From JAAYJG01 sp964450305 (GTDB taxonomy: Bacteria > Bacillota > Clostridia > DSM-8532), in assembly GCA_964450305.1 (NCBI GenBank), contig CAYVFB010000037.1:1-28755 (forward strand): a DNA stretch of 28,755 nt. The letters are read 5' to 3'. A model generated the notes under the pieces. The model did not search any database, had not been told where the DNA came from, and saw only the letters and a program-made list of their open reading frames with translations. Shown one piece after another: positions 1 through 8,774 of this stretch. The position numbers and the translations under genes were made by a program. The stretch's first letter is position 1. Each line of letters opens with the position of its first letter.

Positions 1-518
1 AGCGTTCTGCCGGGCTCGCGCGCGAGGACGGCCAGCAATGAAAATTCTTTCGGCTTGAGCAGAATGTCCTGTCCGCAAAGAAGCGCCCGGTGAGAGACGA
101 AATCCAGTTCCAGTCCACCCAGGCGCAGAGGAGGTTCTTCCTGCCCGATAAGCTTGCCGCGGCGCAAAAGCGTCTCTACTCTTAAAAGCAGTTCATCCAT
201 GTCGTATGGCTTGGATATGTAATCATCTCCACCGGCACGCAACCCTGCGAGAACATCTTCCCTCGTATTCAGTGCGCTGAGAAACAGGATGCGGATGCCG
301 CTTTTTCCCCGCAATTCCTCGCAGTAGCTTAGACCATTGCCGTCGGGAAGCAGTATGTCCAGTATAATCAAATCGGGCGAAAGCTCCTCCGCAGCCGACC
401 GGCCTTTTGACAGCGTATCCGCTGTAAGGACATCATAGCCTTCCAGCTCCAGCGCGGCGCGGTTGGCATTTAATATGTCGCGGTCGTCCTCAACAATCAG
501 TATGGTTGCTTTTTTCAT
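1..518 (-). CDS. OmpR-family DNA-binding response regulator, C-terminus off the left edge
   Basis: This is the output half of a two-component system: a receiver domain phosphorylated by the kinase next door, then a winged-helix DNA-binding domain. Reading from the ATG at 518, about 172 residues are visible. The receiver shows the acidic pair E10/D11-D12, the phospho-acceptor D54 in LIILDILLPDGNG, a Ser in FLSAL and the conserved Lys in ISKPYDMDELLLRV. The start of the effector domain is seen as the LRLGGLELDF strand and LLKPKEFSLLAVL helix, typical of OmpR/PhoB proteins. The rest of the effector domain lies outside the window. The start overlaps the end of the kinase gene by 29 bases, so the two are cotranscribed with the kinase first. 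The target genes are unknown; the S-layer gene facing it is an obvious candidate, but that is inference. Confidence 0.93.
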   Translation of the reverse strand, partial: MKKATILIVEDDRDILNANRAALELEGYDVLTADTLSKGRSAAEELSPDLIILDILLPDGNGLSYCEELRGKSGIRILFLSALNTREDVLAGLRAGGDDYISKPYDMDELLLRVETLLRRGKLIGQEEPPLRLGGLELDFVSHRALLCGQDILLKPKEFSLLAVLAREPGRT

Positions 519-2499
519 CTTGCTGTTCTTCTCCTTTTCTTAGGGGGAGGGTAAAGTGGACTGCTGTCCCTTTCCCATTTTCGCTTTCAATCCAAACTCT
601 GCCGCCGTGTTCCTCAACGATCTCTTTGCAGATGGGAAGTCCAAGTCCTGAACTGCCGTCTCCGCTGATACCCCGTTTGAATAGATCCGGCAGCCGTTCG
701 GGGTCGATCCCTTCGCCCCCGTCGGAAACCGAAACAGTCGCAAAACCGTTTTCAGCCCCCGTCTGAACCGTCAAATGGATGTTACCTTCCTCCGTATGAC
801 GATTGGCATTTATAATAAGGTTAATAAGTGCCTGAAATATGCTATCGGAATTAACGCGCAGGTAGATTTCCCCGGGATTCGAACTGACAACAAGATGATT
901 CTTCTTTTTCCTGCAGATCGGGCCACAGAAATCCGCCGCCCGATTCAACAGAGAGAGTGCCTCAATATCAGTAAGCGCAAGCTCCCGTTCCTTTTCCAGC
1001 GAGACCACCTTGAGCTGTTCCACCAGATCGGCCAGCCTGACGGCCTCGCGCTTGATAACGGCAAGATTATCGAGAGTCTTTTCATTGACAGCGCCGTGCC
1101 GGATTTCCAGAGAAGTCAGCCCCGCATAGCTTGACATGACCGTCAGCGGGGTGCGCATTTCATGTGAGATATTTGCCATAAATTCAGATTTCAGACGGCT
1201 CATTCTGTCCAGCAGCAGATTCGTCTGCTGTGTCACCTGCTCATTACGGCGTGCCTTGTCAAGCTCGGTTTCGGTACTGGAAAATTGAAGGGCAAGAGCG
1301 ATCATATTAACAAAAATCATTACCATCATGCCAATTTCGGATAATCCGAGTGGCAAGGTGTATCCCCTGGAACGATGTATCTGAATATCCATGATCGCCA
1401 TGATGATAAAAATAAGCGAACCTGAAAGTATCAGGAGGTGCTCCGGATGACGGTTATCCTTTTTGCGGGTAACATTATATACGAGCGCGGCCAACAAATA
1501 TATACCGACTGCAGCCGAACAAAGTTCAAACCAGAGCATGAACCGCGTATAGATAATCGGCGGAGTCAGCAGCACAATAACTGCATACAGTGTGCACAAT
1601 ACTCCATAAACACGTAATACGTTTTTGTGCAGTGCGCCCGAAAAAACGCTGTTGATATACAGGAGAAACGACAGCATCAGAGCGATCAACGCCAGATATT
1701 CAAGGCCAATGGAGAACCTCCAGGGAAGGTTGGGGAATAATAGCATAATGACCTTCTCTTGAACAATCAACATACGGATGCTGATGGAAAGGCTGGCCAG
1801 GGAAAACCACAGGAAAGCATACCGCCTGTGAAAGAACAGAAACATACCGATAAAAAACAGAAAAGCCGTCATGGTGCAGCCGACCATGATATGGACACGC
1901 TGCTGCGCGGCCGCGTCCCGCTCTGTAATCGTCTGCTGCATACCCAAATACAGCGGGACAATCCCGCCATAGTCGTAATGACTGAAATTAGCAAATTGAA
2001 TGATTATTTCGACCTCCGGCGTATCGGGCACAAAATAGACGGTATAATGTTTTGTCATGGGTACGGATGTCTCCTTCGTTTCACCCGGAATACCCACGGA
2101 CGGATATTCTTTCCCATCAATAAACAGACGCTGTGAATACATGGCGCTGTATGAGCTAACGCCGTAAGTCCCCCCGTCGGCAGGCAGTTCAACAATGATA
2201 CGATATGTGCCGTAGTTTCCAGGATCAACCCTGCCCTCGTTCAGGACAACAGGTTCGGTTTTGACGTTACCGAGCATAAAATCTTCGGGTGTATAAAACT
2301 CCCTGTAATAAAGGAAAGCTGTACAAGGTATGCTGGCGAGCTTTCCGCTGAAATTAAAATCCAATAATCCGACGTATCCAGGCAGCGTATCAGGCACTTC
2401 CTGCTCGACCCGGCCTGTAAGCATTGCCAACGATGAAAGAACAAATATAATAAGTATTAGGAACGCTGACGCGCTGATAACGGCATGTTTATTTTGCAT
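490..2499 (-). CDS. Membrane sensor histidine kinase with 7TMR-DISM sensor region
   Basis: This 669-residue sensor kinase should autophosphorylate on His446 and pass phosphate to the response regulator encoded just downstream. Visible in order: an N-terminal membrane anchor (about residues 9-29), an extracytoplasmic beta-rich domain (about 45-185), a block of about seven hydrophobic helices (about 205-410) as in the 7TMR-DISM family, a HisKA dimerisation helix with FMANISHEMRTPLTV, and a C-terminal HATPase_c domain with N-box NLIINANRHTEEGN, G1 box DGGEGID and G2 box SSGLGLPICKEIVEEHGG. All motifs needed for kinase activity are present. 7TMR-DISM domains are often thought to sense carbohydrate-like or other small ligands; the ligand here is unknown. 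The ATG at 2499 has only a modest GGCGGG site 9 bases upstream, but it fits the membrane anchor well. Confidence 0.93.
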   Translation of the reverse strand: MQNKHAVISASAFLILIIFVLSSLAMLTGRVEQEVPDTLPGYVGLLDFNFSGKLASIPCTAFLYYREFYTPEDFMLGNVKTEPVVLNEGRVDPGNYGTYRIIVELPADGGTYGVSSYSAMYSQRLFIDGKEYPSVGIPGETKETSVPMTKHYTVYFVPDTPEVEIIIQFANFSHYDYGGIVPLYLGMQQTITERDAAAQQRVHIMVGCTMTAFLFFIGMFLFFHRRYAFLWFSLASLSISIRMLIVQEKVIMLLFPNLPWRFSIGLEYLALIALMLSFLLYINSVFSGALHKNVLRVYGVLCTLYAVIVLLTPPIIYTRFMLWFELCSAAVGIYLLAALVYNVTRKKDNRHPEHLLILSGSLIFIIMAIMDIQIHRSRGYTLPLGLSEIGMMVMIFVNMIALALQFSSTETELDKARRNEQVTQQTNLLLDRMSRLKSEFMANISHEMRTPLTVMSSYAGLTSLEIRHGAVNEKTLDNLAVIKREAVRLADLVEQLKVVSLEKERELALTDIEALSLLNRAADFCGPICRKKKNHLVVSSNPGEIYLRVNSDSIFQALINLIINANRHTEEGNIHLTVQTGAENGFATVSVSDGGEGIDPERLPDLFKRGISGDGSSGLGLPICKEIVEEHGGRVWIESENGKGTAVHFTLPLRKGEEQQDEKSNHTDC

Positions 2500-2519
2500 A
2501 GAGATACCCGCCTATATTT

Positions 2520-2558
2520 TTTATCATGAGAACTCACGATTTCAGTTTATCATGATAA
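2520..2558. promoter_or_regulatory. Repeated TTTATCATGA motif upstream of the kinase gene
   Basis: TTTATCATGA occurs twice on the plus strand, at 2520-2529 and 2546-2555. The second copy forms the perfect 12-base palindrome TTATCATGATAA (2547-2558). The pair lies just upstream of the kinase start and could be an operator for the two-component operon. The 26-base spacing is wider than typical OmpR-type direct repeats, so this is only a candidate. Confidence 0.3.
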
Positions 2559-2849
2559 GCTCCTGGTTTCAATTTTCCTATCCATGAGTCGAAAAACAGT
2601 TCTGTTTATTGCCATGTCAATATTGGTGTATCTCTGCTCCGGCTTGGTTTTGATGGCGCCATCATGGCTGAGCCTGTCAAAGGTTGTCAAAATTTGACCT
2701 TTCGCTTCCAGTTTTTCGCCCAACTATTTGATATAATTTTTTTGATAATGATGAATACGATAATCGGTTTACTTTTATTTCAATATTGCTCCGGCGCTCA
2801 TTTTTATCTTGAGTGAAAAACAGTGACGGTTTTTTATGGGGGTGGATGA
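2559..2849. other. Intergenic region between divergent kinase and S-layer genes
   Basis: No gene is seen here. It holds the 14-base perfect palindrome TGATGGCGCCATCA at 2651-2664, the inverted repeat GTCAAA-A-TTTGAC at 2686-2698, and a TATAAT hexamer at 2732-2737 without a convincing -35 box. The palindromes may be operators controlling the facing S-layer gene. Its ribosome binding site is the GGGGGTGG run at 2838-2845. Confidence 0.35.
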
Positions 2850-5772
2850 ATGAAAAACATGACGAAACTATTATCGGTAATACTGATACCGGCGCTTCTG
2901 ATATGCACCTTTCCCGTGACGGCGTCCGCGGCGGATTATGCGCCCGGAGACGGCGAGACGCTGGATATATCCGCCTGCGTTAACGGCGATGTGATCACGA
3001 TCGGCGAGGGAAGGTCTGTAACATTGACGGGCAACTCCGTCACATTAACGGGTGTCCGGATCATCTGCGAAGCCGGGGTAAATCTGACGCTGCAGAACAT
3101 AATTATCGACAACAACGCTTATTCCGGCGTCTGCCCGCTAAGGTTCACAGGCGCAGACAGCAAACTTATATTGGAAAGCGGCACAACGTCCACTCTTACG
3201 GGCGGTGCCACGGCTCCTGGTATTTCAATGGATGCCACGGCGGAGCTGACCGTTGAAAATAACGGCACACTGACCACGACGGGCGGCTTGGCCTGTGCCG
3301 GACTGCAATGCCCGGATGGCGCGGAACTGACGGTGTCCGGCAGCGGTACGCTCAATGCCTCCGCTCGCGGCAGCCTTATCAACGGCGGCGGCGCAGGCAT
3401 CGGCGGAGGAAAGGGGCAAAAGAGCGGCACGATGACGTTTTTGAGCGGTACTGTGAACGCCACGGGTGCCATGTCCAATAGAATGGGTGCGTCCGGCGGC
3501 GGCGCGGGCATCGGCGGCGGCGGATTCGCTGCCTGCGGTCGTATTACAATCGAAGGCGGGACAATAACCGCAATCGGCGGTGGCGGCAGCTATTACAGGT
3601 TAAATGGTTATGCAGGCATTGGCGGCGCCGACATTACAATAACGGCTGGGACGGTCAGGGCCACAGGTTTCGTAATGAGCCCGGGTATTGGAGGCTTCAG
3701 CAACAGCGGCAGTACGATCNNNNNNNNNNNNNNNNNNNNNNNNNNNNNNNNNNNNNNNNNNNNNNNNNNNNNNNNNNNNNNNNNNNNNNNNNNNNNNNNN
3801 NNNNNNNNNNNNNNNNNNNAGTAACCCAACTTCGTCTGTGAATAAAGCAGACTGCGCGACAGCGACAGGCGCAGTTCCTGTGTTGGACGGACAAACACAC
3901 AACAGTATAACCCTGGAAGCTTTCGCGGGCTATGAATACCTGCTTGTCGCCGACGGTGCGGCTGTCGGAACGGGCACATGGCAGGACAGTAACGTTTTTA
4001 CGTCACTTTCAGCGAGTACCGCTTATGACATATACCAGCGTGTAAAAGAAACGGCGACGCATATGGCGTCGGAAACAAGCACAAAGCTGGATGTGACAAC
4101 GAATATCGTGGACAGCTCTGTGCCGGTAACAGGGATTATCGGAGTGCCGGATACGGTGACCGCGGGTACACCGCTCACGCTGACCGGAACGGTTGTGCCA
4201 GGCAACGCGACGAATCAAACCGTCACATGGAGCGTGTATAACGCGGGAGATGTGGGCGCGTCGCTTGCGGGGAACATACTCTCTACTTCGGCGGCAGGTG
4301 TTGTCGTTGTCCGGGCGACGATAGCAAACGGCGCAACCGCAAACACGGATTACACACAGGACTTTAATATAACAGTAAGCGCCGTACCGGTCACAACCTA
4401 TAACATCACCTTCAGCTCAAATGGCTCTGTCTGCGCCATTAAGACCGTCAATGCGGGAGAGAGCATCGGAAGCGGCAATTTCCCCTCTGACCCAACGAGA
4501 AGCAGCTACTCCTTTGGCGGCTGGTTCACAGGTGAAAACGGCACGGGTACGGAGTTTACATCCGCAACAATCGTAAATGCCACGATGACCGTCTACGCTA
4601 AATGGACGCACAGCGATAGCGGGGGCGATTCAGAAACGACGCCGGCGCCGACGGAAAAGACTATCACTGTAACTGAGACCAGCAGCAAGGTTTTCAAAGA
4701 CGTCGCAGGCACAATAACTGCCGAAGCGAACATGGACAACGCCTTTTCAAACTCAATTGAAATCAAGGTTACGGATACGGCGGAGGATGTGGCAAGCTTC
4801 GGTTTGGGAGCGGCAGACGAGGTCTATCCCTTTGACATCTCCCTGTATATCAAGGGCACAAACGAAAAAACGGAACCTGCGACCGGCTATGCCGTGACCA
4901 TCTACCTGCCGATACCGGAAAACCTGCTCAACAAGAAGGAACTGCTCTCTGTCGTGCATAAATCCGACAGCGGCGTTGTGACGGAGATTACATCACGCCT
5001 TTTGCACAAGGATGGCGTGTGGTATCTTGTTTTCGAGGCGACGGAGTTCTCGCCCTACGCACTGGTGGTCAGAAACGCCGGAAGCTACGATGAATCGGCG
5101 GGTGTGCCATATTTCTCTGACACCAACGGCAACAAGGTGTTCGTCGGCTTTGCGGCAAATGGCAAGTACATAGCACCCGAAGGTGTGACCGTTTCGGTTA
5201 TGCATAACGATAAGAGCTTCACGGACATCACCGGCCATTGGGCGACGGGATATATCGGCTTTGTGACCGAACGGGAAATCTTCGTTGGCACAGGCGGCAA
5301 TACCTTCTCACCCGATACGGGAATGACCCGCGCCATGTTCGCAACGGTTATCGGGAGGCTTTACGAGCGCAGCCATGGCGGGATTGAAGCGTCAAGCGCT
5401 CACGCCTTCACCGACTGCGACTACAGCGCTTATTACGGCAAATACACAGCCTGGGCGTCGGAGAACAGTATAATCGGAGGTGTCGGCGACGACAAGTTCG
5501 CCCCCGACATGCCAATCACTCGCGAGCAGGTGGCGGTGATACTGTACCGTTTCGCAGACCTACTCGGCGTGCTGCCGAATGGCATGGATACCGCACTCAA
5601 TTACCCCGACGCCGACAGCATTTCGTATTATGCTAAAGCTGCGGCTCTCTACTGCCAAACCACCGGCGTCATCGGCGGGCGCGCCGGCGGAGTATTCGCT
5701 CCGCAGGAAACCGCCACCCGTGCCGAGGTCTCGGCGATTTTACAGCGGTTTGTGGAAGTGGTACTGAAGTAA
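2850..5772 (+). CDS. Secreted S-layer-homology (SLH) surface protein, interrupted by an assembly gap
   Basis: This is a large exported protein anchored to the cell wall by three C-terminal SLH repeats. It starts at ATG 2850 with a signal peptide (hydrophobic core LLSVILIPALLICTF, likely cleaved after TASA). The part before the gap is a Gly/Thr-rich repetitive region with GGGAGIGGG-type turns, probably a beta-helix or carbohydrate-binding fold. After the gap come Ig-like stretches, an InlB B-repeat (Listeria-Bacteroides type, ending FGGWFTGENGTGTEF and TVYAKWT), a ZU5-like stretch and three SLH domains beginning FTDITGHWA, FTDCDYSAYYGKYTAWA and YPDADSISYYAKAA. SLH domains bind pyruvylated secondary wall polymers. 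The two halves are in different frames across the 100-N run, which is a placeholder, so I treat them as one gene. A chimera of two similar genes joined by mis-scaffolding is possible. Confidence 0.85.
3720..3819. other. Assembly gap of 100 N
   Basis: Exactly 100 N interrupt the S-layer-homology gene. The left codon ends at 3719 and the right reading frame begins at 3820, so the true missing length must be a multiple of three if both halves belong to one gene. The gap falls in a Gly-rich repetitive region, the usual reason for a short-read assembly to break. Confidence 0.97.
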
Positions 5773-5781
5773 GGCGCTAAA

Positions 5782-5810
5782 TTCAGAGAAAAGCATAGCT
5801 TTTCTCTGAA
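5782..5810 (+). terminator. Strong hairpin after the S-layer gene
   Basis: A 13-bp perfect stem (TTCAGAGAAAAGC with GCTTTTCTCTGAA, loop ATA) lies 9 bases after the stop codon of the S-layer gene. There is no clear T tract after it, so it may end transcription weakly or protect the mRNA 3' end. Confidence 0.55.
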
Positions 5811-5931
5811 ATATATGGTGTCGCGTGTCGCTGATAGAACACATCCAGATGCCTATTCATAATAGAAATGCAGGGGGTTTCTGATCCCGTCTGATATGCA
5901 CTTTTTCATAAACTGTTGTTAATAGAATTTT

Positions 5932-5968
5932 TTCGGCTATAATATATGTACATCCTACATTAGCCGAA
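5932..5968. repeat. Inverted repeat at the 3' end of the nitronate monooxygenase gene
   Basis: TTCGGCTA (5932-5939) and TAGCCGAA (5961-5968) form an 8-bp stem with a 21-base loop that contains the stop codon of the gene read on the minus strand. No T run follows on the minus strand, so a termination role is uncertain. Confidence 0.35.
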
Positions 5969-7064
5969 AGGAAGCGTTTTTGTGAATGAGAGGTGTGCAA
6001 GAATCGGTCGCATATTCCATTTTCAATGAATTTATCAGCTCCCTGACCGATACAATTTCCTTTGCCCTATAAGCATTTTCACCTACAAAAGCAAACCCAT
6101 GCTTCATATTGCCCTTCAATGCATTGATCAGTGCCATCGCAATGCAATAGGGGCTGTTTGTAACATCACAGGTTTTAATGCAATGGAAATGGCAATTGAG
6201 CGGGTGCTTTTTGCCTTCCTTCACCGCATCAATGAATTCGTTGCCAATGGCTCTGCCCGGCATTCCTACCGGGCTGTCGATAATTTCAATATCCTTTTTC
6301 TCTGCACGGATATAAGCATTCTTAAATTCCTCGGAGGCATCGCACTCATAAGTGGTTACAAAGCGGGTCGCCATTTGTACCCCTGCAGCGCCCATATCAA
6401 TAAATTTACGGATATCCGCTCCATCATAAATTCCACCTGCGGCAATCACTGGTATAGGTTTCCCGCCTTGGTCCTCCCACAGCTTCATTTCATTGATCAC
6501 TTCCGGTACAAGCTTTTCCAAAGAGAAATCACTGTCCTGCAGTTGTTCCCTTTTAAACCCCAAATGCCCTCCGGCAAGGGGGCCTTCTACAACAATTGCA
6601 TCGGGAATGTAGTTATACTTCTCATGCCACCTTTTTGAGATAATCCTGGCCGCTCTTCCGGAAGAAACAATGGGTACCAGCTTCGTCTTTTCCTTACCGG
6701 TTAAAAACGATGGAAGATTCAGCGGAAGACCGGCTCCGGAAAAAATGATGTCAATTCCTTCTTCCAGTGCTGTTTTCACCATATCAGAATAATTGGTTAG
6801 CGCCGTCATGATATTCACGCCCAGAATTCCTTTTGTCAATTCCCTGGCCTTGCGGATTTCCTTTTTTAAAGCGCGTATGTTCGCTTCCAGGAAATTGGTG
6901 AAGAAATCTTTTTCACCCACTCCAATCACCGCCGTGGCGATGACACCCACTCCACCCTCATTGGCAACCGCAGAGGCCAGTGACGACATGGAAATGCCTA
7001 CACCCATGCCTCCCTGAATGATCGGAAGCTTTATCGTCAGGTTTCCTATCCTGAATTCTCTCAT
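5955..7064 (-). CDS. Nitronate monooxygenase-family flavoprotein (2-nitropropane dioxygenase-like)
   Basis: This 369-residue FMN-dependent TIM-barrel protein belongs to the nitronate monooxygenase/FabK superfamily. The family oxidises alkyl nitronates to carbonyl compounds and nitrite, but many clostridial members have no tested substrate. Visible motifs are the N-terminal IIQGGMGVGIS flavin loop, VEGPLAGGHLGF with the family's key His, the phosphate-binding VIAAGGIYDGADI and GAAGVQMATRF. Near the C-terminus four cysteines are spaced C-x3-C-x3-C-x7-C (CHFHCIKTCDVTNSPYC), which could bind a metal or Fe-S cluster. The AGAGGAA site 7-13 bases before the ATG at 7064 supports the start. A two-way terminator separates it from the arsA gene upstream, so it is probably transcribed on its own. 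FabK is unlikely because of the Cys cluster and GGHLG motif. Confidence 0.88.
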   Translation of the reverse strand: MREFRIGNLTIKLPIIQGGMGVGISMSSLASAVANEGGVGVIATAVIGVGEKDFFTNFLEANIRALKKEIRKARELTKGILGVNIMTALTNYSDMVKTALEEGIDIIFSGAGLPLNLPSFLTGKEKTKLVPIVSSGRAARIISKRWHEKYNYIPDAIVVEGPLAGGHLGFKREQLQDSDFSLEKLVPEVINEMKLWEDQGGKPIPVIAAGGIYDGADIRKFIDMGAAGVQMATRFVTTYECDASEEFKNAYIRAEKKDIEIIDSPVGMPGRAIGNEFIDAVKEGKKHPLNCHFHCIKTCDVTNSPYCIAMALINALKGNMKHGFAFVGENAYRAKEIVSVRELINSLKMEYATDSCTPLIHKNASFRLM

Positions 7065-7126
7065 GCCTATTCCTCTTTTTTCTTTCCATCAAGATGGAGC
7101 ATATTCATGGTTTCAGTTTTATTTAC

Positions 7127-7170
7127 AAAAAGAGCAGGAGGCTCATCATTATTGAGTTTCCTGCTTTTTA
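7127..7170. terminator. Bidirectional intrinsic terminator between arsA-type gene and flavoprotein gene
   Basis: AAAAAGAGCAGGA and TCCTGCTTTTTA flank a stem continued by CTCA/TGAG, with A/T tracts on both sides. On the minus strand it ends in CTCTTTTTG, placing it as the terminator of the marR-arsA operon. Confidence 0.7.
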
Positions 7171-7268
7171 TTACGCTTGTTCATCGAAGTCAGAATAAGT
7201 TGAGAAAACAATAACATATCTGCATATTATCATAAAACCATACCCATGGCAACTCATCCATCAATTGT

Positions 7269-7324
7269 AATCAAGGGGACGTTTCTCCTGATTCGGATGA
7301 AACGAGAGAACCGTCCCCTTGATT
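7269..7324. repeat. REP-like hairpin with GGGGACG arms abutting the arsA stop codon
   Basis: A 13-bp perfect inverted repeat (AATCAAGGGGACG with CGTCCCCTTGATT) encloses a partly paired core (TTTCTC with GAGAGAA). It begins immediately after the stop codon of the arsA-type gene. The arm resembles dispersed extragenic palindromes common in clostridial genomes. It may act as a transcript 3' end. Confidence 0.7.
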
Positions 7325-8482
7325 CTAAAACTGGATAACTAGCTTTCCCTGTTCCATTCTGGCGCTGCTTATTTCCTTGCCCCGTAAATAGTCCGGCAGA
7401 GAAAAGCAGCGTTTTTCGTTCTTGATCGAGATCTGAATTTCGCCGTCTTTCTGCCCCAGTTCCATTTCGGTTTTGTCCGCAAAAGGAAGGCTGATTTCCA
7501 TTTTGTAGCGGTCCTCCTCTGTCGTAATCGTAAAAATTTTCTGTCTTGCAAGCACATCCAGAGGGTTGTATTTGCCGTACAGATCACCGATCGTTTGAAG
7601 CACCGGTATGGTTTTCAGCTCCTGCTTTTGCAGCTCGAGCTGAAAAACAGGAATGTCTCTGAAGCTTTCTTTCAATTCGTTCAGACCATCCCGCTGCAGC
7701 TTCACCCATTTATTGAAATAGCCGGCCAAAGCTTCGTCCGGGTATACCTTATTTATGATAATTGCATCCACATTATAGTCGTACAAGTGTAAGCATGTAA
7801 AATTCCGTTTGGTTTCCTTGATGACAATTTTTTCAGGTGTGGTGACAATACGGATGGACACAATATCTTTGTTGAGCATTAGCTCCTGAAGCCGATCCAA
7901 TTTGTCCATCAACCGTTCAAAATCATCAAACACCTCGTCCTTCGGCAATGGAATTTTCGTTAATGTCTGCACCAATGGTCGAACCACTTTAGTCGCTTTT
8001 TTCTTCATCGGCAGGGTTTTCTTGAGCATCTCCCCAAACATTTCGGGAAACTTCAGCAATGAAAGGGTTTCTCCGGTAGGGGCACAATCGACGATCAGCA
8101 CATCATATTGATTCTTATCATAGATCTCCAATATTTTAAATAAGGCAAATAACTCCTCCAGTCCCGGAAAAACCAGAATCTCCTCTGCCTCAATTCCTCC
8201 TGAGGCTCTTGAGTTGAGCAAATCCTTAAAGAAGCCTTTGAAATTACCCCAGGCTTTCTCATTTTCTTCCGCAACATCAATTTCAAGGGCATCCAGATTC
8301 TCAGCGATCCTTTGTGAGGTTCCGCTCAGGGGAATGCCTAAGGAATCCCCAAGGCTGTGGGCCTGATCCGTGCTCATAATCATGACCTTGCTGCCTTCGC
8401 TTGCCAGTTTTACGGCTGTAGCAGCACTAATGCTTGTTTTTCCGACCCCGCCTTTTCCGGTATACAATAATATTCTCATCAT
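7325..8482 (-). CDS. ArsA/Get3-family ATPase with C-terminal Hsp20-like domain (second copy)
   Basis: This is a soluble deviant-Walker P-loop ATPase of the ArsA/TRC40/Get3 family. From the chosen start it has P-loop GKGGVGKTS at residues 9-17, switch I STDQAHSLGD, and the family signature DCAPTGETLSLLKFPE. The last 65 or so residues (YKMEISLPFADKTEMELGQ to GKLVIQF) form the Hsp20-like domain found fused to short ArsA proteins. I chose ATG 8482 (MMRILLYTGKGG), which has TGGAG five bases upstream. An in-frame ATG at 8512 with GGGAG very close also exists and would add ten residues. There is no arsB, arsR or arsD nearby and no Get3 CxxC zinc motif, so arsenite pumping is unlikely; a chaperone or targeting role with the paralogue upstream is more plausible but unproven. 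Confidence 0.88.
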   Translation of the reverse strand: MMRILLYTGKGGVGKTSISAATAVKLASEGSKVMIMSTDQAHSLGDSLGIPLSGTSQRIAENLDALEIDVAEENEKAWGNFKGFFKDLLNSRASGGIEAEEILVFPGLEELFALFKILEIYDKNQYDVLIVDCAPTGETLSLLKFPEMFGEMLKKTLPMKKKATKVVRPLVQTLTKIPLPKDEVFDDFERLMDKLDRLQELMLNKDIVSIRIVTTPEKIVIKETKRNFTCLHLYDYNVDAIIINKVYPDEALAGYFNKWVKLQRDGLNELKESFRDIPVFQLELQKQELKTIPVLQTIGDLYGKYNPLDVLARQKIFTITTEEDRYKMEISLPFADKTEMELGQKDGEIQISIKNEKRCFSLPDYLRGKEISSARMEQGKLVIQF

Positions 8483-8531
8483 TTTCACTCCACACAGTGT
8501 AGCTGCCTGCATGAATCTCCCTTCAATATTT

Positions 8532-8774
8532 TTACCCGATATCTACCTTTCGGACTGCCGGTGCCGTATCCTGTTTCACTTTATCAACTTCAGATCTCCC
8601 CGTCTTGATGAATACTTCCGCCAAACAATCCATCATGATGGCACCCAGCTCTTTTCCTATAACTTTTATGTGTCCTCTGGTTTTTTCCGGCACGAGAAGC
8701 ATCAAGGCTTCCGCTTCCATTCTTTTTGCCTGTATCATCTTCTGAATGAAGGCCATTGTATTTGTTCGGTTCAT
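8532..8774 (-). CDS. Small uncharacterised protein between the two ArsA-type ATPases
   Basis: This 80-residue protein is not one I recognise. Its ATG overlaps the stop of the upstream ATPase gene in an ATGA arrangement, so translation is coupled, and the second ATPase begins 49 bases downstream. No membrane segment or signal peptide is visible. Residues 8-60 look largely helical and amphipathic (KMIQAKRMEAEALMLLVPEK, then HIKVIGKELGAIMMDCLAEV), with one Cys and a charged C-terminal tail. The tight placement suggests a partner, adaptor or assembly factor for a complex of the two ATPases. That is inference from position only. Confidence 0.75.
   Translation of the reverse strand: MNRTNTMAFIQKMIQAKRMEAEALMLLVPEKTRGHIKVIGKELGAIMMDCLAEVFIKTGRSEVDKVKQDTAPAVRKVDIG

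Noticed and set aside
8483..8512. Longer start (ATG 8512) for the second ArsA-type ATPase
   Set aside because: The extra ten residues precede the conserved family start; the ATG at 8482 has a properly spaced TGGAG. It cannot be fully excluded.
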